A DNA stretch of 64,000 bases from Burkholderiales bacterium UBA1834 (lineage in GTDB: Bacteria; Pseudomonadota; Gammaproteobacteria; Burkholderiales; Burkholderiaceae_C). The position numbers and the translations under genes were made by a program. Positions 21,819 through 30,987 of this stretch are shown here, in pieces; position 1 is the first letter of the stretch; the number at the start of each line of letters is the position of its first letter. A model generated the notes under the pieces. The model did no database searches and was not told the origin of the DNA. It saw only the letters and a list, made by a program, of their open reading frames with translations. The DNA lies in contig DDJC01000002.1 of NCBI GenBank assembly GCA_002339015.1, forward strand, positions 84,600-148,599. Reading direction: 5' to 3'.

Positions 21819-22633
21819 TCTGCTTGCAGCGGCACCCCAAACCGCTGCCCCTCCCGCAAAGGCTCGATCCGATGCCGGCTGTCCAGCGCCCGGATCTGCG
21901 ACAGCACCGCCGGGACCTCGCCCGGCTTGGGATGGGTGATGTACACATTCACCTCACCAGCCAGCTGGGCCAGCTCCTTGGCCAGCGTCTGCGGAGACAG
22001 GTGCCCACTGATGTCCGCCAGATGCGCCTCTTCATTGCCGAACGCGGTCTCGATCACCAACTGCGCGATCTTCTGCCCCGACAGCAGTTTCCACAACTCG
22101 GGATTCGGCCCCGTGTCGCCGCTGTAGATCCACAAGCCCTGCGGCGTCTCCACCCCGAAGCCCACCCCCGGTACCGTGTGACGGGCAGGCAGCACGCGCA
22201 CATGGCGCTGCGCCGAGCCACCGGCCGGCGCACGGAAGCTCAACACATCACCCACATTGAACGGGTGCAAGGTCAGGATCGGGTGCGCAGCGCTGGGCAA
22301 GCGGGAAAAATCCGGCCAGATCACGCCATTGAGGATGTGGGCCTTCAAGGCCTCCAGCGTCTGCGGCAGGCCGTGGATCTGGATGGGCCGAAGGCTGCTC
22401 AGATCGCCCTGTGTCATCCGCAGCTTGATCACGCTGTCGGCCAGCAAGGGCACGCTCAGGATGTGGTCTAGGTGGCTGTGGCTGAGCAGGATGTGGTCGA
22501 TGCGGGCCAGTTCGTCCAGACGCAACTCGCCCACCCCGCTGCCTGCGTCGATGAGGATGTCATCGTCCAGCAGGAAGGAGGTGGTGTGGCACCGGGCCGC
22601 GATCGACCCATGGCAGCCCAGAACACGGATCAT
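21815..22633 (-). CDS. Metallo-beta-lactamase-fold hydrolase, class II cyclic-nucleotide phosphodiesterase-like
   Basis: This 272-residue protein has the metal-binding motif HSHLDH (His-x-His-x-Asp-His), an early FLLDDDILIDAGSG strand-turn, ARHTVPG, and later GDTGPNPELW and ITHPKPGE, which should complete the two-metal site. The TSFLLDDD-AGSG and HSHLDHI pattern resembles class II cAMP phosphodiesterases, but the substrate is inferred only. It is the last gene of a same-strand row of kinase, phosphatase, FHA protein and this hydrolase, 60 bases after the FHA gene, suggesting a role in the same signalling pathway. Confidence 0.85.
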   Translation of the reverse strand: MIRVLGCHGSIAARCHTTSFLLDDDILIDAGSGVGELRLDELARIDHILLSHSHLDHILSVPLLADSVIKLRMTQGDLSSLRPIQIHGLPQTLEALKAHILNGVIWPDFSRLPSAAHPILTLHPFNVGDVLSFRAPAGGSAQRHVRVLPARHTVPGVGFGVETPQGLWIYSGDTGPNPELWKLLSGQKIAQLVIETAFGNEEAHLADISGHLSPQTLAKELAQLAGEVNVYITHPKPGEVPAVLSQIRALDSRHRIEPLREGQRFGVPLQAD

Positions 22634-22693
22634 GAGGACGACTCCTGGGGCGCGGTGTTCACTGGCGCCTGTCGCGTGGGTTCACGGCCCCTG

Positions 22694-23518
22694 TCAGGCC
22701 TGAACGAACTGCATCTGCGTGCCGGCCAACTCGATCACGTCACCGTTCTTGAGCTGGACAGGATCGCCGGCCACCGTGGCGCCATTGACCGCGGGCCGCG
22801 CCGAGCCTTCGACGTGCGCGAACACATAGCCGCCAGGCCGCTTGGTGATGGAGGCCACCTGGACGCCGGGCTTGCCCACCGTGGTGACGACTTTGGTCAA
22901 CTGCACTTCACGGCCGGCTGCGGCGCCGTTGAGCACCTTGATGGAGGCCGGAGATTGGGACCCCAGCGCGCCGAAACCCGTACCAAAGCCCGTGGGCGCC
23001 GCGGGCGCAGCCACGGCCGCCCCGCCTGGCGCGGTCTGGTAGCTGGCGACGGGGCTGGCCGCGACCGGCGGCTGGCTCCGCGGCGGCATCGACGGCGGCA
23101 CCCCAACGGGCGCGCCCAGGCCACCGGGCATCGTCATGGCAGAGGCCACCGGGCGCTGGGCCACCCCGGCAGCACCAGAAAAACCACCGCCCCCCGGGCG
23201 CATCACCATCGTCTTCTCGAACTCGTCGCTGGTCTCGACCAGGTACTTGATCTTGTACTTGCCGATCTCGACCGTGTCGTTGTGCTGCAGCAGCTGCTTC
23301 TTGACGGCCTTGCCGTTGATGTAGGTGCCGTTGGTGGAGTTGAGATCTTCAATGAAGACGTCCTGCCCCACCAGCTGCATCACGGCGTGCTCACCGCTGA
23401 CCGCCAGGTTGTCGATCACGATGTCGTTGTAGGGACGGCGGCCGAGGGAGGTCTTGTCCTTCGTGATCTGGACTTCCTTGATGACGACCCCGTCGAGCGA
23501 GACGACCAGCTTTCCCAT
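22694..23518 (-). CDS. FHA-domain protein with a second degenerate FHA-like domain
   Basis: This 274-residue protein has an N-terminal FHA domain (about 1-95) that keeps the phosphothreonine-binding residues: GRR at 26-28, SGEH at 41-44 and the NSTNGTY loop at 60-66. A short EFEKTMVMRPGG stretch follows, whose Thr103 is a plausible kinase target. A Pro/Ala/Gly-rich linker (about 108-190) leads to a C-terminal FHA-like fold (about 193-274) in which the phospho-binding residues are not kept. The start is the ATG at 23518, with an AGAGG site upstream. It probably reads phosphorylation by the kinase at 24.4-25.9 kb. Confidence 0.9.
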   Translation of the reverse strand: MGKLVVSLDGVVIKEVQITKDKTSLGRRPYNDIVIDNLAVSGEHAVMQLVGQDVFIEDLNSTNGTYINGKAVKKQLLQHNDTVEIGKYKIKYLVETSDEFEKTMVMRPGGGGFSGAAGVAQRPVASAMTMPGGLGAPVGVPPSMPPRSQPPVAASPVASYQTAPGGAAVAAPAAPTGFGTGFGALGSQSPASIKVLNGAAAGREVQLTKVVTTVGKPGVQVASITKRPGGYVFAHVEGSARPAVNGATVAGDPVQLKNGDVIELAGTQMQFVQA

Positions 23519-23577
23519 GCGGAACCTCTTGGGTATTGGGTTTTGATTCGGGTTTTGGAAATGGGAGACGTGACACG

Positions 23578-24381
23578 CTAGGCACCACCGCCCAACCGTC
23601 GGAACGGCCACCACGCTTTGGGCGGCTGTTCGACGGCTCCCTGGGCGCGGGTCAACGTCACGGCAATATTATCCCGCCCGCCGACGGCATTGGCGGCTTC
23701 AATCAGCGCCGCCCCTGCTTGCGGCAGGCTGGTGTGGTGACTTGTCAGCACTTCGGCGATCTGGCGGTCGTCCAGCATGTCGGACAACCCGTCGGAGCAC
23801 ATCAGGATGATGTCGCCACTTTGCAACTCGTGCACACGGGTTTCGAGCAAGACGTAGTCCTCCACCCCTACGGCACGCGTGACCAGGTTCTTGTTGGCGG
23901 ACACGGCGGCTTGTTCGGGCGTGAGAATACCTGCGTCGATTTGTTCCTGCAGTAACGAATGGTCTCGGGTGATCTGCTGCAGCTCACCCTGGCGCCAGCG
24001 GTAGGCCCGCGAATCCCCGATGTGGCCGACCAGCACCCGCCCGGGCCGGAACACCGACAGGACCAGGGTGGTGCCCATGCCCGCGTAGGTGGGGTTGGAG
24101 TGGGCGGCGCTGAAGATGGCGCGGTTGGCGTTGTCCACGCAGATGTCCATGGCGCGCTTGACGTCCACGTCGGACGCCGTGGTCGAGGCCTGGGCCAGCC
24201 AGCGCACCAGCTCGGCGCTGATGAATTCGCAGGCCATCTGGCTGGCGACCTCGCCCGCGTTGTAGCCGCCCATGCCGTCGGCCAGCACGACGACGCCGCC
24301 AGGGGCATCGACCGCCACCGAATCCTCGTTGTTCGAGCGCACGCGGCCCGTGTCGGTTTGGCTGAAGAACTCGAAGTCCAT
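23578..24381 (-). CDS. PP2C-type Ser/Thr protein phosphatase
   Basis: This 267-residue, cytosolic, metal-dependent phosphatase has the PP2C motifs in order: SNNEDS, LADGMGGYNAGE (metal-binding Asp and Gly), GDSRAYRW, CSDGLSDML and GGRDNIAV. It should remove phosphate from Ser/Thr residues placed by the neighbouring kinase. It starts 24 bases after the kinase stop codon and ends 59 bases before the FHA gene, so kinase, phosphatase and reader are probably co-expressed. Confidence 0.95.
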   Translation of the reverse strand: MDFEFFSQTDTGRVRSNNEDSVAVDAPGGVVVLADGMGGYNAGEVASQMACEFISAELVRWLAQASTTASDVDVKRAMDICVDNANRAIFSAAHSNPTYAGMGTTLVLSVFRPGRVLVGHIGDSRAYRWRQGELQQITRDHSLLQEQIDAGILTPEQAAVSANKNLVTRAVGVEDYVLLETRVHELQSGDIILMCSDGLSDMLDDRQIAEVLTSHHTSLPQAGAALIEAANAVGGRDNIAVTLTRAQGAVEQPPKAWWPFRRLGGGA

Positions 24382-24405
24382 GGCTGGGATTGTCTCTGGT
24401 TTCGC

Positions 24406-25950
24406 TCAGCCCAGGTCGAGGTCCACCGACTGCCCTTGCGCAGGGGCCTGAGCGGCCCTTTGCGCATCGGCCTGCATGGCAATGGCCACGGCCCGCAGGT
24501 CTTCGGCCATCTGCTGTCCGTCGGCATAGCGGGTGTTGGGATGCTTTTGCAGCGCCAGCGCGACCACATCACCCAGCGCGCGGGGCACCTCGGGGCGGAT
24601 GTCGCTCACGTGGGGCACGGCATCGTGGGCAATGGCGCGCATCAGCACGGCCATGGAGTCATTGCGGTAGGGCAACTGGCCCGTGAGCAGCTGGAAGAAG
24701 GTGACGCCCAGCGAGTACAGATCTGATCGGCCGTCGATGTTCTGGCCGGCGAGCTGCTCGGGCGACATGAAGGTGGGCGTACCCAGGACCACGCCGGTGC
24801 GGGTACGCGCGGCATCGGCCACGCGGGCCACGCCGAAATCCATCACCTTCACCACGTCGCGGTTCAGGTCGACCATGATGTTGCCGGGCTTGATGTCGCG
24901 GTGCGTCACCCCTCGGGTGTGGGCATAGGCCAATGCCGCGGCCACCCGGGCCATGATGGGGATCAGGTGCGCCAGCGGCAGCAGGCGGTCGGGCGAGGTG
25001 TACTCGCTCAGGTCAGTGCCTTCGACCAGTTCCATCGCGATGAAGGCCAGGCCGTTTTCCTCGCCGGCATCGATGATGCTGACAATGTCCGGGTACTCCA
25101 GACGCCCGGCCATCTCGGCCTCGCGCAGGAAACGCGCGCGCGCATCGATCAGATCGTTGCCGCTGAACTCCTGGGCCAGGGCCATGGTCTTGAGGGCCAC
25201 GCGGTGGTCGGTGGCCGGGTCGTAGCCCAGGTAGACCGCGCCCATGGCACCGCGGCCGATCTCCTTGTCGACCAGGTACTTGCCCAGTTGCCGCTTGGTG
25301 ATCTGCGGCATGGGCTGGGCCGGCACCGTGCCCCAGGTGTTCACGGTGGCGTTCTGCGCCAAACCGCGCGCGCGCATCAGACGCAGCTTGACATCGCGCC
25401 AGTGCGGGTCGATGTCGGCCATGTGCTCGTAGACGTCGCGGGCAGCGTCGAAGCGCTGGTCGCGCTCGAAGGCCAGGGCGATGCGTTCGAGCGTTTCCAG
25501 GCAGGCGGCCTGGTGCTCCGGCTCGGGGCGGAAGCCCTTGAGCGCTTCCCAGGCCTTGTCGGCCGGGCCATCCTGCAGGTCGCGCAGGGCGCGCTCAAGG
25601 CGTTGCCGGTCCGGCGATTCGGGCGGCAATGACGACGGGCCGAAATCACTGCCGATCTCGGACGGGTAGTCGGACACGGGCGCGCTGTTCTGGAAATGCA
25701 GGTAGGACAGCACCGTTTCGGGGCCGGTGTCCTCCGTGCGCGGCCGCGCCGGGCGGATCGGCTGGGTGGATACGCCCGAGGCGGTCGTGCCCGCATTGCG
25801 CGAAACCATGGGGCGGGTGGCGGCAGGGCGGGTGGACGCGGCAAAGCCCGATGAACGGCTGCGCATGGGCGGCCGCCGGTTGTTCCGAACCATCCACAAG
25901 GCCAGCATCACGGCGACGCCGACCAGCAACAGCACCACCCACCAGATCAT
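24406..25950 (-). CDS. Membrane-anchored Hanks-type Ser/Thr protein kinase
   Basis: This 514-residue kinase has one N-terminal membrane helix (3-22) followed by basic residues, placing the rest in the cytoplasm. A disordered Ser/Pro/Arg region (25-105) and a helical, TPR-like stretch (112-195) precede the kinase domain (about 225-490). The glycine loop GRGAMGAVY (232-240), Lys254 (VALK), the catalytic loop HRDIKPGN (350-357) and DFG (371-373) are intact. The activation loop has several Thr (RTRTGVVLGTPTF). The kinase domain sits C-terminal to the anchor and there is no PASTA region, unlike the common PknB plan. It starts 31 bases after the TerC gene. Confidence 0.95.
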   Translation of the reverse strand: MIWWVVLLLVGVAVMLALWMVRNNRRPPMRSRSSGFAASTRPAATRPMVSRNAGTTASGVSTQPIRPARPRTEDTGPETVLSYLHFQNSAPVSDYPSEIGSDFGPSSLPPESPDRQRLERALRDLQDGPADKAWEALKGFRPEPEHQAACLETLERIALAFERDQRFDAARDVYEHMADIDPHWRDVKLRLMRARGLAQNATVNTWGTVPAQPMPQITKRQLGKYLVDKEIGRGAMGAVYLGYDPATDHRVALKTMALAQEFSGNDLIDARARFLREAEMAGRLEYPDIVSIIDAGEENGLAFIAMELVEGTDLSEYTSPDRLLPLAHLIPIMARVAAALAYAHTRGVTHRDIKPGNIMVDLNRDVVKVMDFGVARVADAARTRTGVVLGTPTFMSPEQLAGQNIDGRSDLYSLGVTFFQLLTGQLPYRNDSMAVLMRAIAHDAVPHVSDIRPEVPRALGDVVALALQKHPNTRYADGQQMAEDLRAVAIAMQADAQRAAQAPAQGQSVDLDLG

Positions 25951-25981
25951 GAGCGCCCCCTTGCCCTTGGACTGCCAAGCA

Positions 25982-26683
25982 TCATGTTTCGGCGGCCTGG
26001 CGTCTGGCCAGCGAGGCCCCTACCAGGTACACCAGGATCGCACCGGCCGCCCCCCATACATACCGCATGGTGTCGGAGACGGCCAGGTACGGCGCCAGCA
26101 CCGGATCGGTCACGGCCAGCGTACCGGCGATCCACCCCAACAGCATGCCGCCAGCGGTGATGATCACCGGGAAACGGTCCATCATCTTGAGCACCAGGCT
26201 GCTGCCCCACACGATGATCGGAATGCTCACGATCAGGCCAAACACGACCAGGGCCATCTGGTGACCCTCATGGCCGCCCGAACCCTGGGCCGCACCGGCA
26301 ATGCCGATGACGTTGTCCACGCTCATCACGAAGTCGGCAATGATGATGGTCTTGACAGCGCCCCACAGGCGGTCGCTGCCCTTGATGTCGCCGTGCCCTT
26401 CATCCTCGGGGATGAGCAGCTTGACGCCGATCCACAGCAGCAAGGCCGCGCCCACCAGCTTGAGGTAGGGCAGCGCCAGCAGCGACATGGCGAAGAAAAT
26501 CAGGATGACGCGCAGGCCGATGGCGCCCAGCGTGCCCCACAGGATGCCCTGGCGGCGCAGATCCGCCGGCAAATTGCGGCAGGCCAGCGCGATGACCACG
26601 GCGTTGTCGCCACCCAGCAGGATGTCGATCATGATGATCTGGCCCACGGCGAACCAGAAATCGGGCGTCAGCAAGGCGTCCAT
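25982..26683 (-). CDS. TerC family integral membrane protein (YjbE type)
   Basis: This 233-residue protein with about seven membrane helices carries the TerC signatures: LGGDNAVVIALA in helix 2 and the mirrored SVDNVIGIAGAA in the second half, where acidic residues lie in the membrane. Family members are linked to manganese or calcium export and tellurite resistance; the exact ion here is not shown. No metal-sensing riboswitch fits in the 80 bases upstream, which mostly hold the sucD terminator. It may lead into the kinase gene row on the same strand. Confidence 0.9.
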   Translation of the reverse strand: MDALLTPDFWFAVGQIIMIDILLGGDNAVVIALACRNLPADLRRQGILWGTLGAIGLRVILIFFAMSLLALPYLKLVGAALLLWIGVKLLIPEDEGHGDIKGSDRLWGAVKTIIIADFVMSVDNVIGIAGAAQGSGGHEGHQMALVVFGLIVSIPIIVWGSSLVLKMMDRFPVIITAGGMLLGWIAGTLAVTDPVLAPYLAVSDTMRYVWGAAGAILVYLVGASLARRQAAET

Positions 26684-26695
26684 GTCTCACAACAG

Positions 26696-26732
26696 CAAAC
26701 AAAAAAGCAGCCCCGGAAGTGTAGGGGCTGCT
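26696..26732 (-). terminator. Intrinsic terminator of sucCD
   Basis: AGCAGCCCC-N9-GGGGCTGCT (26706-26732) is followed on the minus strand by TTTTTTGTTTG, 31 bases after the sucD stop codon. Confidence 0.88.
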
Positions 26733-26763
26733 TGTGGGAAACGATGAGATTAATTGCGGGGGC

Positions 26764-27657
26764 TTACAGCAGGCCCTTGAGCAATTTGCCCATCTCCGAA
26801 GGGTTGCGGGTGACGGTGAAACCGCACTCTTCCATGATGGCGAGCTTGGCATCGGCCGTGTCGGCACCACCGGAGATCAGCGCGCCGGCGTGGCCCATGC
26901 GCTTGCCAGGAGGGGCGGTGACACCAGCAATGAAGCCGACGATGGGCTTCTTCATGTTGGCCTTGCACCACTGGGCGGCCTCGGCCTCGTCGGGGCCGCC
27001 GATCTCGCCGATCATGATCACGGCGTCCGTGTCGGGATCGTCGTTGAAGGCCTTCATCACGTCGATGTGCTTGAGGCCGTTGATCGGGTCGCCACCGATG
27101 CCGACGGCGCTGGATTGGCCCAGGCCCAACTCGGTCAGCTGCGCCACGGCTTCATAGGTCAGCGTGCCGGAGCGCGAGACCACGCCGATGCGGCCCTTCT
27201 TGTGGATGTGGCCAGGCATGATGCCGATCTTGATCTCGTCGGGCGTGATCAGGCCGGGACAGTTGGGGCCCAGCAGCAGCGTCTTCTTGCCGCCGGCGGC
27301 TTCCTTGGCCTTCATCTTGTTGCGCACCATCAGCATGTCGCGCACGGGGATGCCCTCGGTGATGGCGATCACCAGGTCCAGGTCGGCCTCGACGGCTTCC
27401 CAGATGGCATCAGCCGCGCCGGCGGGCGGCACGTAGATCACCGACACCGTGGCGCCGGTCTGCGTGGCCGCTTCCTTGACGGAGGCGTAGATGGGGATGT
27501 CGGAAAACTTCTCGCCGGCCTTCTTGGGGTTCACGCCAGCAACGAAAGCGTTCTTGCCATTGGCGTAGGCCTGGCAACCGAGGGTGTGGAACTGACCGGT
27601 CTTGCCCGTGATGCCCTGGGTGATGACCTTGGTGTCCTTGTTGATGAGGATGCTCAT
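26764..27657 (-). CDS. sucD: Succinyl-CoA synthetase alpha subunit
   Basis: This 297-residue subunit holds the CoA-binding Rossmann domain (TGKTGQFH near the N-terminus, VIYVPPAGAAD) and the phospho-histidine site GHAGALISGG near residue 250. With SucC it makes succinate and ATP or GTP from succinyl-CoA in the citric acid cycle. The ATG at 27657 gives the usual MSILINKDTKVITQG start. It follows sucC after 112 bases that contain a GC-rich double-hairpin repeat, and is closed by an intrinsic terminator. Confidence 0.97.
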   Translation of the reverse strand: MSILINKDTKVITQGITGKTGQFHTLGCQAYANGKNAFVAGVNPKKAGEKFSDIPIYASVKEAATQTGATVSVIYVPPAGAADAIWEAVEADLDLVIAITEGIPVRDMLMVRNKMKAKEAAGGKKTLLLGPNCPGLITPDEIKIGIMPGHIHKKGRIGVVSRSGTLTYEAVAQLTELGLGQSSAVGIGGDPINGLKHIDVMKAFNDDPDTDAVIMIGEIGGPDEAEAAQWCKANMKKPIVGFIAGVTAPPGKRMGHAGALISGGADTADAKLAIMEECGFTVTRNPSEMGKLLKGLL

Positions 27658-27682
27658 ATCTGTACCTTGCTCGAAGAGGTTT

Positions 27683-27768
27683 GTCCCTGCAGGCGCCGCA
27701 GAGCCGGCTTTGCCGGGCTGCTGGCGACGCCCCCTTGAGGGGGAGCGCCGCAGGCGCTTCGGGGGTGG
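27683..27768. repeat. GC-rich double-hairpin intergenic repeat between sucC and sucD
   Basis: The core at 27730-27757 folds as CCCCCT-TG-AGGGGG followed by GCGCC-GCA-GGCGC. A GCCGGC/GCCGGG stretch lies on the sucD side. The sequence style matches a dispersed intergenic repeat I recall from Comamonadaceae genomes. Only one copy is in the window, so dispersal is not shown here. It could set the sucC:sucD message ratio. Confidence 0.5.
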
Positions 27769-27769
27769 G

Positions 27770-28930
<1,161 letters not shown>

Positions 28931-29119
28931 GTGAAGACTCGCAGTCTTTTGTGTGGCGTTCGTTCTTGTCGAACATGACAAAACCCCCGGAACCGATCGG
29001 ATGCCAGGGGCGCGCCGCACGCGAATGGGTAATTCGTGCGGAGCACCGCGCAGCATAGCACCGCCACCCCCCGTGGATGCAGGGGGCGGCGCACGCCGCG
29101 GGGCTTTGCAGGGGCGGAT

Positions 29120-29593
29120 TCAGGTGTTTTGTTCCGGATCGCGGAACCCATCGCCCCGCAGCACCCGGCGAATCACGTCGCCCGCGAAGCCCCGAGCCGC
29201 CAGGAAACGGGTCTGGCGGGCCTTGTCTTCCGGATGGGTGGGCGGCTCGCCGAAGCGGCGGGCCCACAGGGCGTGGGCGCGGTCGAACTCGGAGGCCTTG
29301 AGTTGCTCGGTGACGCTGCGGGTGAGGTCTTCGGGCAGGCGGTGCTGGGCCAGTTCGGCCTTGAGGCGGGCAGTGCCATAACGGGCGGCCTTGCGGTGCA
29401 CCACGGATTCGGCGAAGCGCTCGGCAGAGAGGAAGCCGCGTTGCTCCAGCTCATCGAGCACGCGCCCCACCTCTTCGGCCGATTCGGCGTGAGGCGCCAG
29501 CTTGCGAGTGAGCTCCAGGCGGGAATGCTCACGGGCAGCCAGGTACTTGAGCGCCCGACCTTTGAGAGACAGCTGCGGCTTCATGCCTGCCAT
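29120..29593 (-). CDS. recX: RecX regulatory protein
   Basis: This 157-residue, highly charged helical protein has the three-helix repeats of RecX (LKYLAAREHSRLELTRKL, then FLSAERFAESVVHRKA, and the C-terminal FLAARGFAGDVIRRVL). RecX caps and disassembles RecA filaments. It follows recA on the same strand after about 109 bases, and that leader carries a 9-base tandem repeat. The ATG at 29593 is used; a second ATG three codons later is equally possible. Confidence 0.93.
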   Translation of the reverse strand: MAGMKPQLSLKGRALKYLAAREHSRLELTRKLAPHAESAEEVGRVLDELEQRGFLSAERFAESVVHRKAARYGTARLKAELAQHRLPEDLTRSVTEQLKASEFDRAHALWARRFGEPPTHPEDKARQTRFLAARGFAGDVIRRVLRGDGFRDPEQNT

Positions 29594-29601
29594 GTCGCGC
29601 C

Positions 29602-29640
29602 CGGCGCATCCGGCGCATCCGGCGCATCCGGCGCATCCGG
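29602..29640. repeat. Four tandem copies of a 9-base unit in the recX leader
   Basis: The unit CGGCGCATC is repeated four times without change (29602-29637) plus a partial CGG. It lies 9 bases before the recX start codon. Such arrays can change copy number by slippage. Confidence 0.9.
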
Positions 29641-29702
29641 ACCAGTACCACAGGGCCAGCCTGGTTCAGACCACATGAGGCCACGGCCCCAGCCGGGCCA
29701 GA

Positions 29703-30758
29703 TCACTCGGCGTCCGAAGCGCCCACCACGGCCGGTGGCAGCAGCGAGATGCCCAGCGATTCACGGATCTTGTTCTCGATCTCGCGGGCCAAGTCAGGGT
29801 TCTCGCGCAGAAACTCGCGCGAGTTGTCCTTGCCCTGGCCAATCTTCTCGCCGTTGTAGGCATACCAGGCCCCGGATTTGTCGACAATCTTGGCGGTCAC
29901 GCCCAGGTCGATGATCTCGCCTTCTCGGGAAATGCCTTCGCCGTAGAGGATGTCGAACTCGGCGGTCTTGAAGGGGGGGGACACCTTGTTCTTGACAACC
30001 TTGACCTTGGTCTCGTTGCCGATGATTTCTTCGCCCTTCTTGATCGAGCCGATGCGGCGGATGTCAAGGCGCACCGAGGCGTAGAACTTGAGCGCATTGC
30101 CGCCGGTGGTGGTTTCGGGGCTGCCGAACATCACGCCGATCTTCATGCGGATCTGGTTGATGAAGACGACCATGCAGTTGGTCTTCTTGATCGTGGCAGT
30201 GAGCTTGCGCAGGGCCTGGCTCATCAGGCGGGCCTGCAGGCCGGGCAGTGCGTCACCCATCTCGCCTTCGAGTTCGGCCTTGGGGGTGAGTGCGGCCACC
30301 GAATCAACGATGATCAGATCGACAGAGCCGGAGCGCACCAGGGCGTCGACGATCTCGAGGGCCTGCTCGCCCGTGTCGGGCTGGGAGATCAGCAGATCCT
30401 GCAGGTTGACGCCCAGCTTTTGCGCATACTGCGCATCCAGGGCGTGTTCGGCATCGATGAAGGCGCAGACGCCGCCCTGCTTTTGCATCTCGGCCACGAC
30501 CTGCAGGGTGAGGGTGGTTTTGCCGGAGGATTCGGGGCCGTAGATCTCGACCACGCGACCACGGGGCAGGCCGCCGACGCCCAGGGCGATGTCCAGGCCC
30601 AGGGAACCGGTGGAGACGACCTGGATGTCCTCGACCACCTCGCCTTCGCCCAGGCGCATGATGGAGCCCTTGCCGAACTGCTTCTCGATCTGGGCCAGGG
30701 CCGCCTGGAGGGCTTTGGCTTTTTCGTTGCTCAGGGCGGACTTGGCGGTGGCTTCCAT
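29703..30758 (-). CDS. recA: RecA recombinase
   Basis: This 351-residue protein forms filaments on single-stranded DNA for strand exchange and LexA cleavage. The Walker A GPESSGKTTL (74-83), the ATP-binding Walker B region (LIIVDSVAAL), the L1 loop (GDALPGLQARL) and the L2 loop (GVMFGSPETTTGG) are intact. The C-terminus is acidic (GASDAE). The ATG at 30758 has GGAGA upstream. A LexA-type box lies about 90-105 bases upstream. recX is downstream on the same strand. Confidence 0.98.
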   Translation of the reverse strand: MEATAKSALSNEKAKALQAALAQIEKQFGKGSIMRLGEGEVVEDIQVVSTGSLGLDIALGVGGLPRGRVVEIYGPESSGKTTLTLQVVAEMQKQGGVCAFIDAEHALDAQYAQKLGVNLQDLLISQPDTGEQALEIVDALVRSGSVDLIIVDSVAALTPKAELEGEMGDALPGLQARLMSQALRKLTATIKKTNCMVVFINQIRMKIGVMFGSPETTTGGNALKFYASVRLDIRRIGSIKKGEEIIGNETKVKVVKNKVSPPFKTAEFDILYGEGISREGEIIDLGVTAKIVDKSGAWYAYNGEKIGQGKDNSREFLRENPDLAREIENKIRESLGISLLPPAVVGASDAE

Positions 30759-30846
30759 GCAGGGTCTCCGGGGGCGGCGATGCGTTGCCGCGGGGGTTGT
30801 TCAGGGTGTCGACGGGGCCGACGGGATGGCGCCATTATGGCAAAGA

Positions 30847-30862
30847 CTGGATCTTTGTACAG
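30847..30862 (-). promoter_or_regulatory. LexA (SOS) box of recA
   Basis: The minus strand reads CTGTACAAAGATCCAG, one base from the CTGT-N8-ACAG consensus. The flanking A and T make a longer palindrome (ACTG ... CAGT). The position upstream of recA fits SOS control. Confidence 0.68.
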
Positions 30863-30953
30863 TGGTCGTGGCTTAATTTTCACGCCCTCGCAAGGGTGAC
30901 CCAAAAGGGGGGCATGGGGACGCCGGCCCGTGGTCCGGACATTGCAATAGTCA

Positions 30954-30968
30954 TGCTGCACTGCAGCA
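30954..30968. promoter_or_regulatory. Perfect odd palindrome upstream of the patatin-like gene
   Basis: TGCTGCA-C-TGCAGCA is a perfect 15-base palindrome, 20 bases before the start codon. It is flanked by ATTGC at 30941 and GCAAT at 30966. It contains CTGC-N3-GCAG, the form reported for PhaR, the PHB-granule repressor. The link is by sequence resemblance only. Confidence 0.45.
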
Positions 30969-30987
30969 ATTTGATTAGACTGTGCCC

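Noticed and set aside
26684..26763. Manganese-sensing yybP-ykoY riboswitch before the TerC gene
   Set aside because: The gap is only 80 bases and is mostly the sucD terminator; no conserved aptamer core is seen.
29602..29640. Possible CRISPR-like array
   Set aside because: The units are 9 bases and directly adjacent with no spacers; there are no cas genes.
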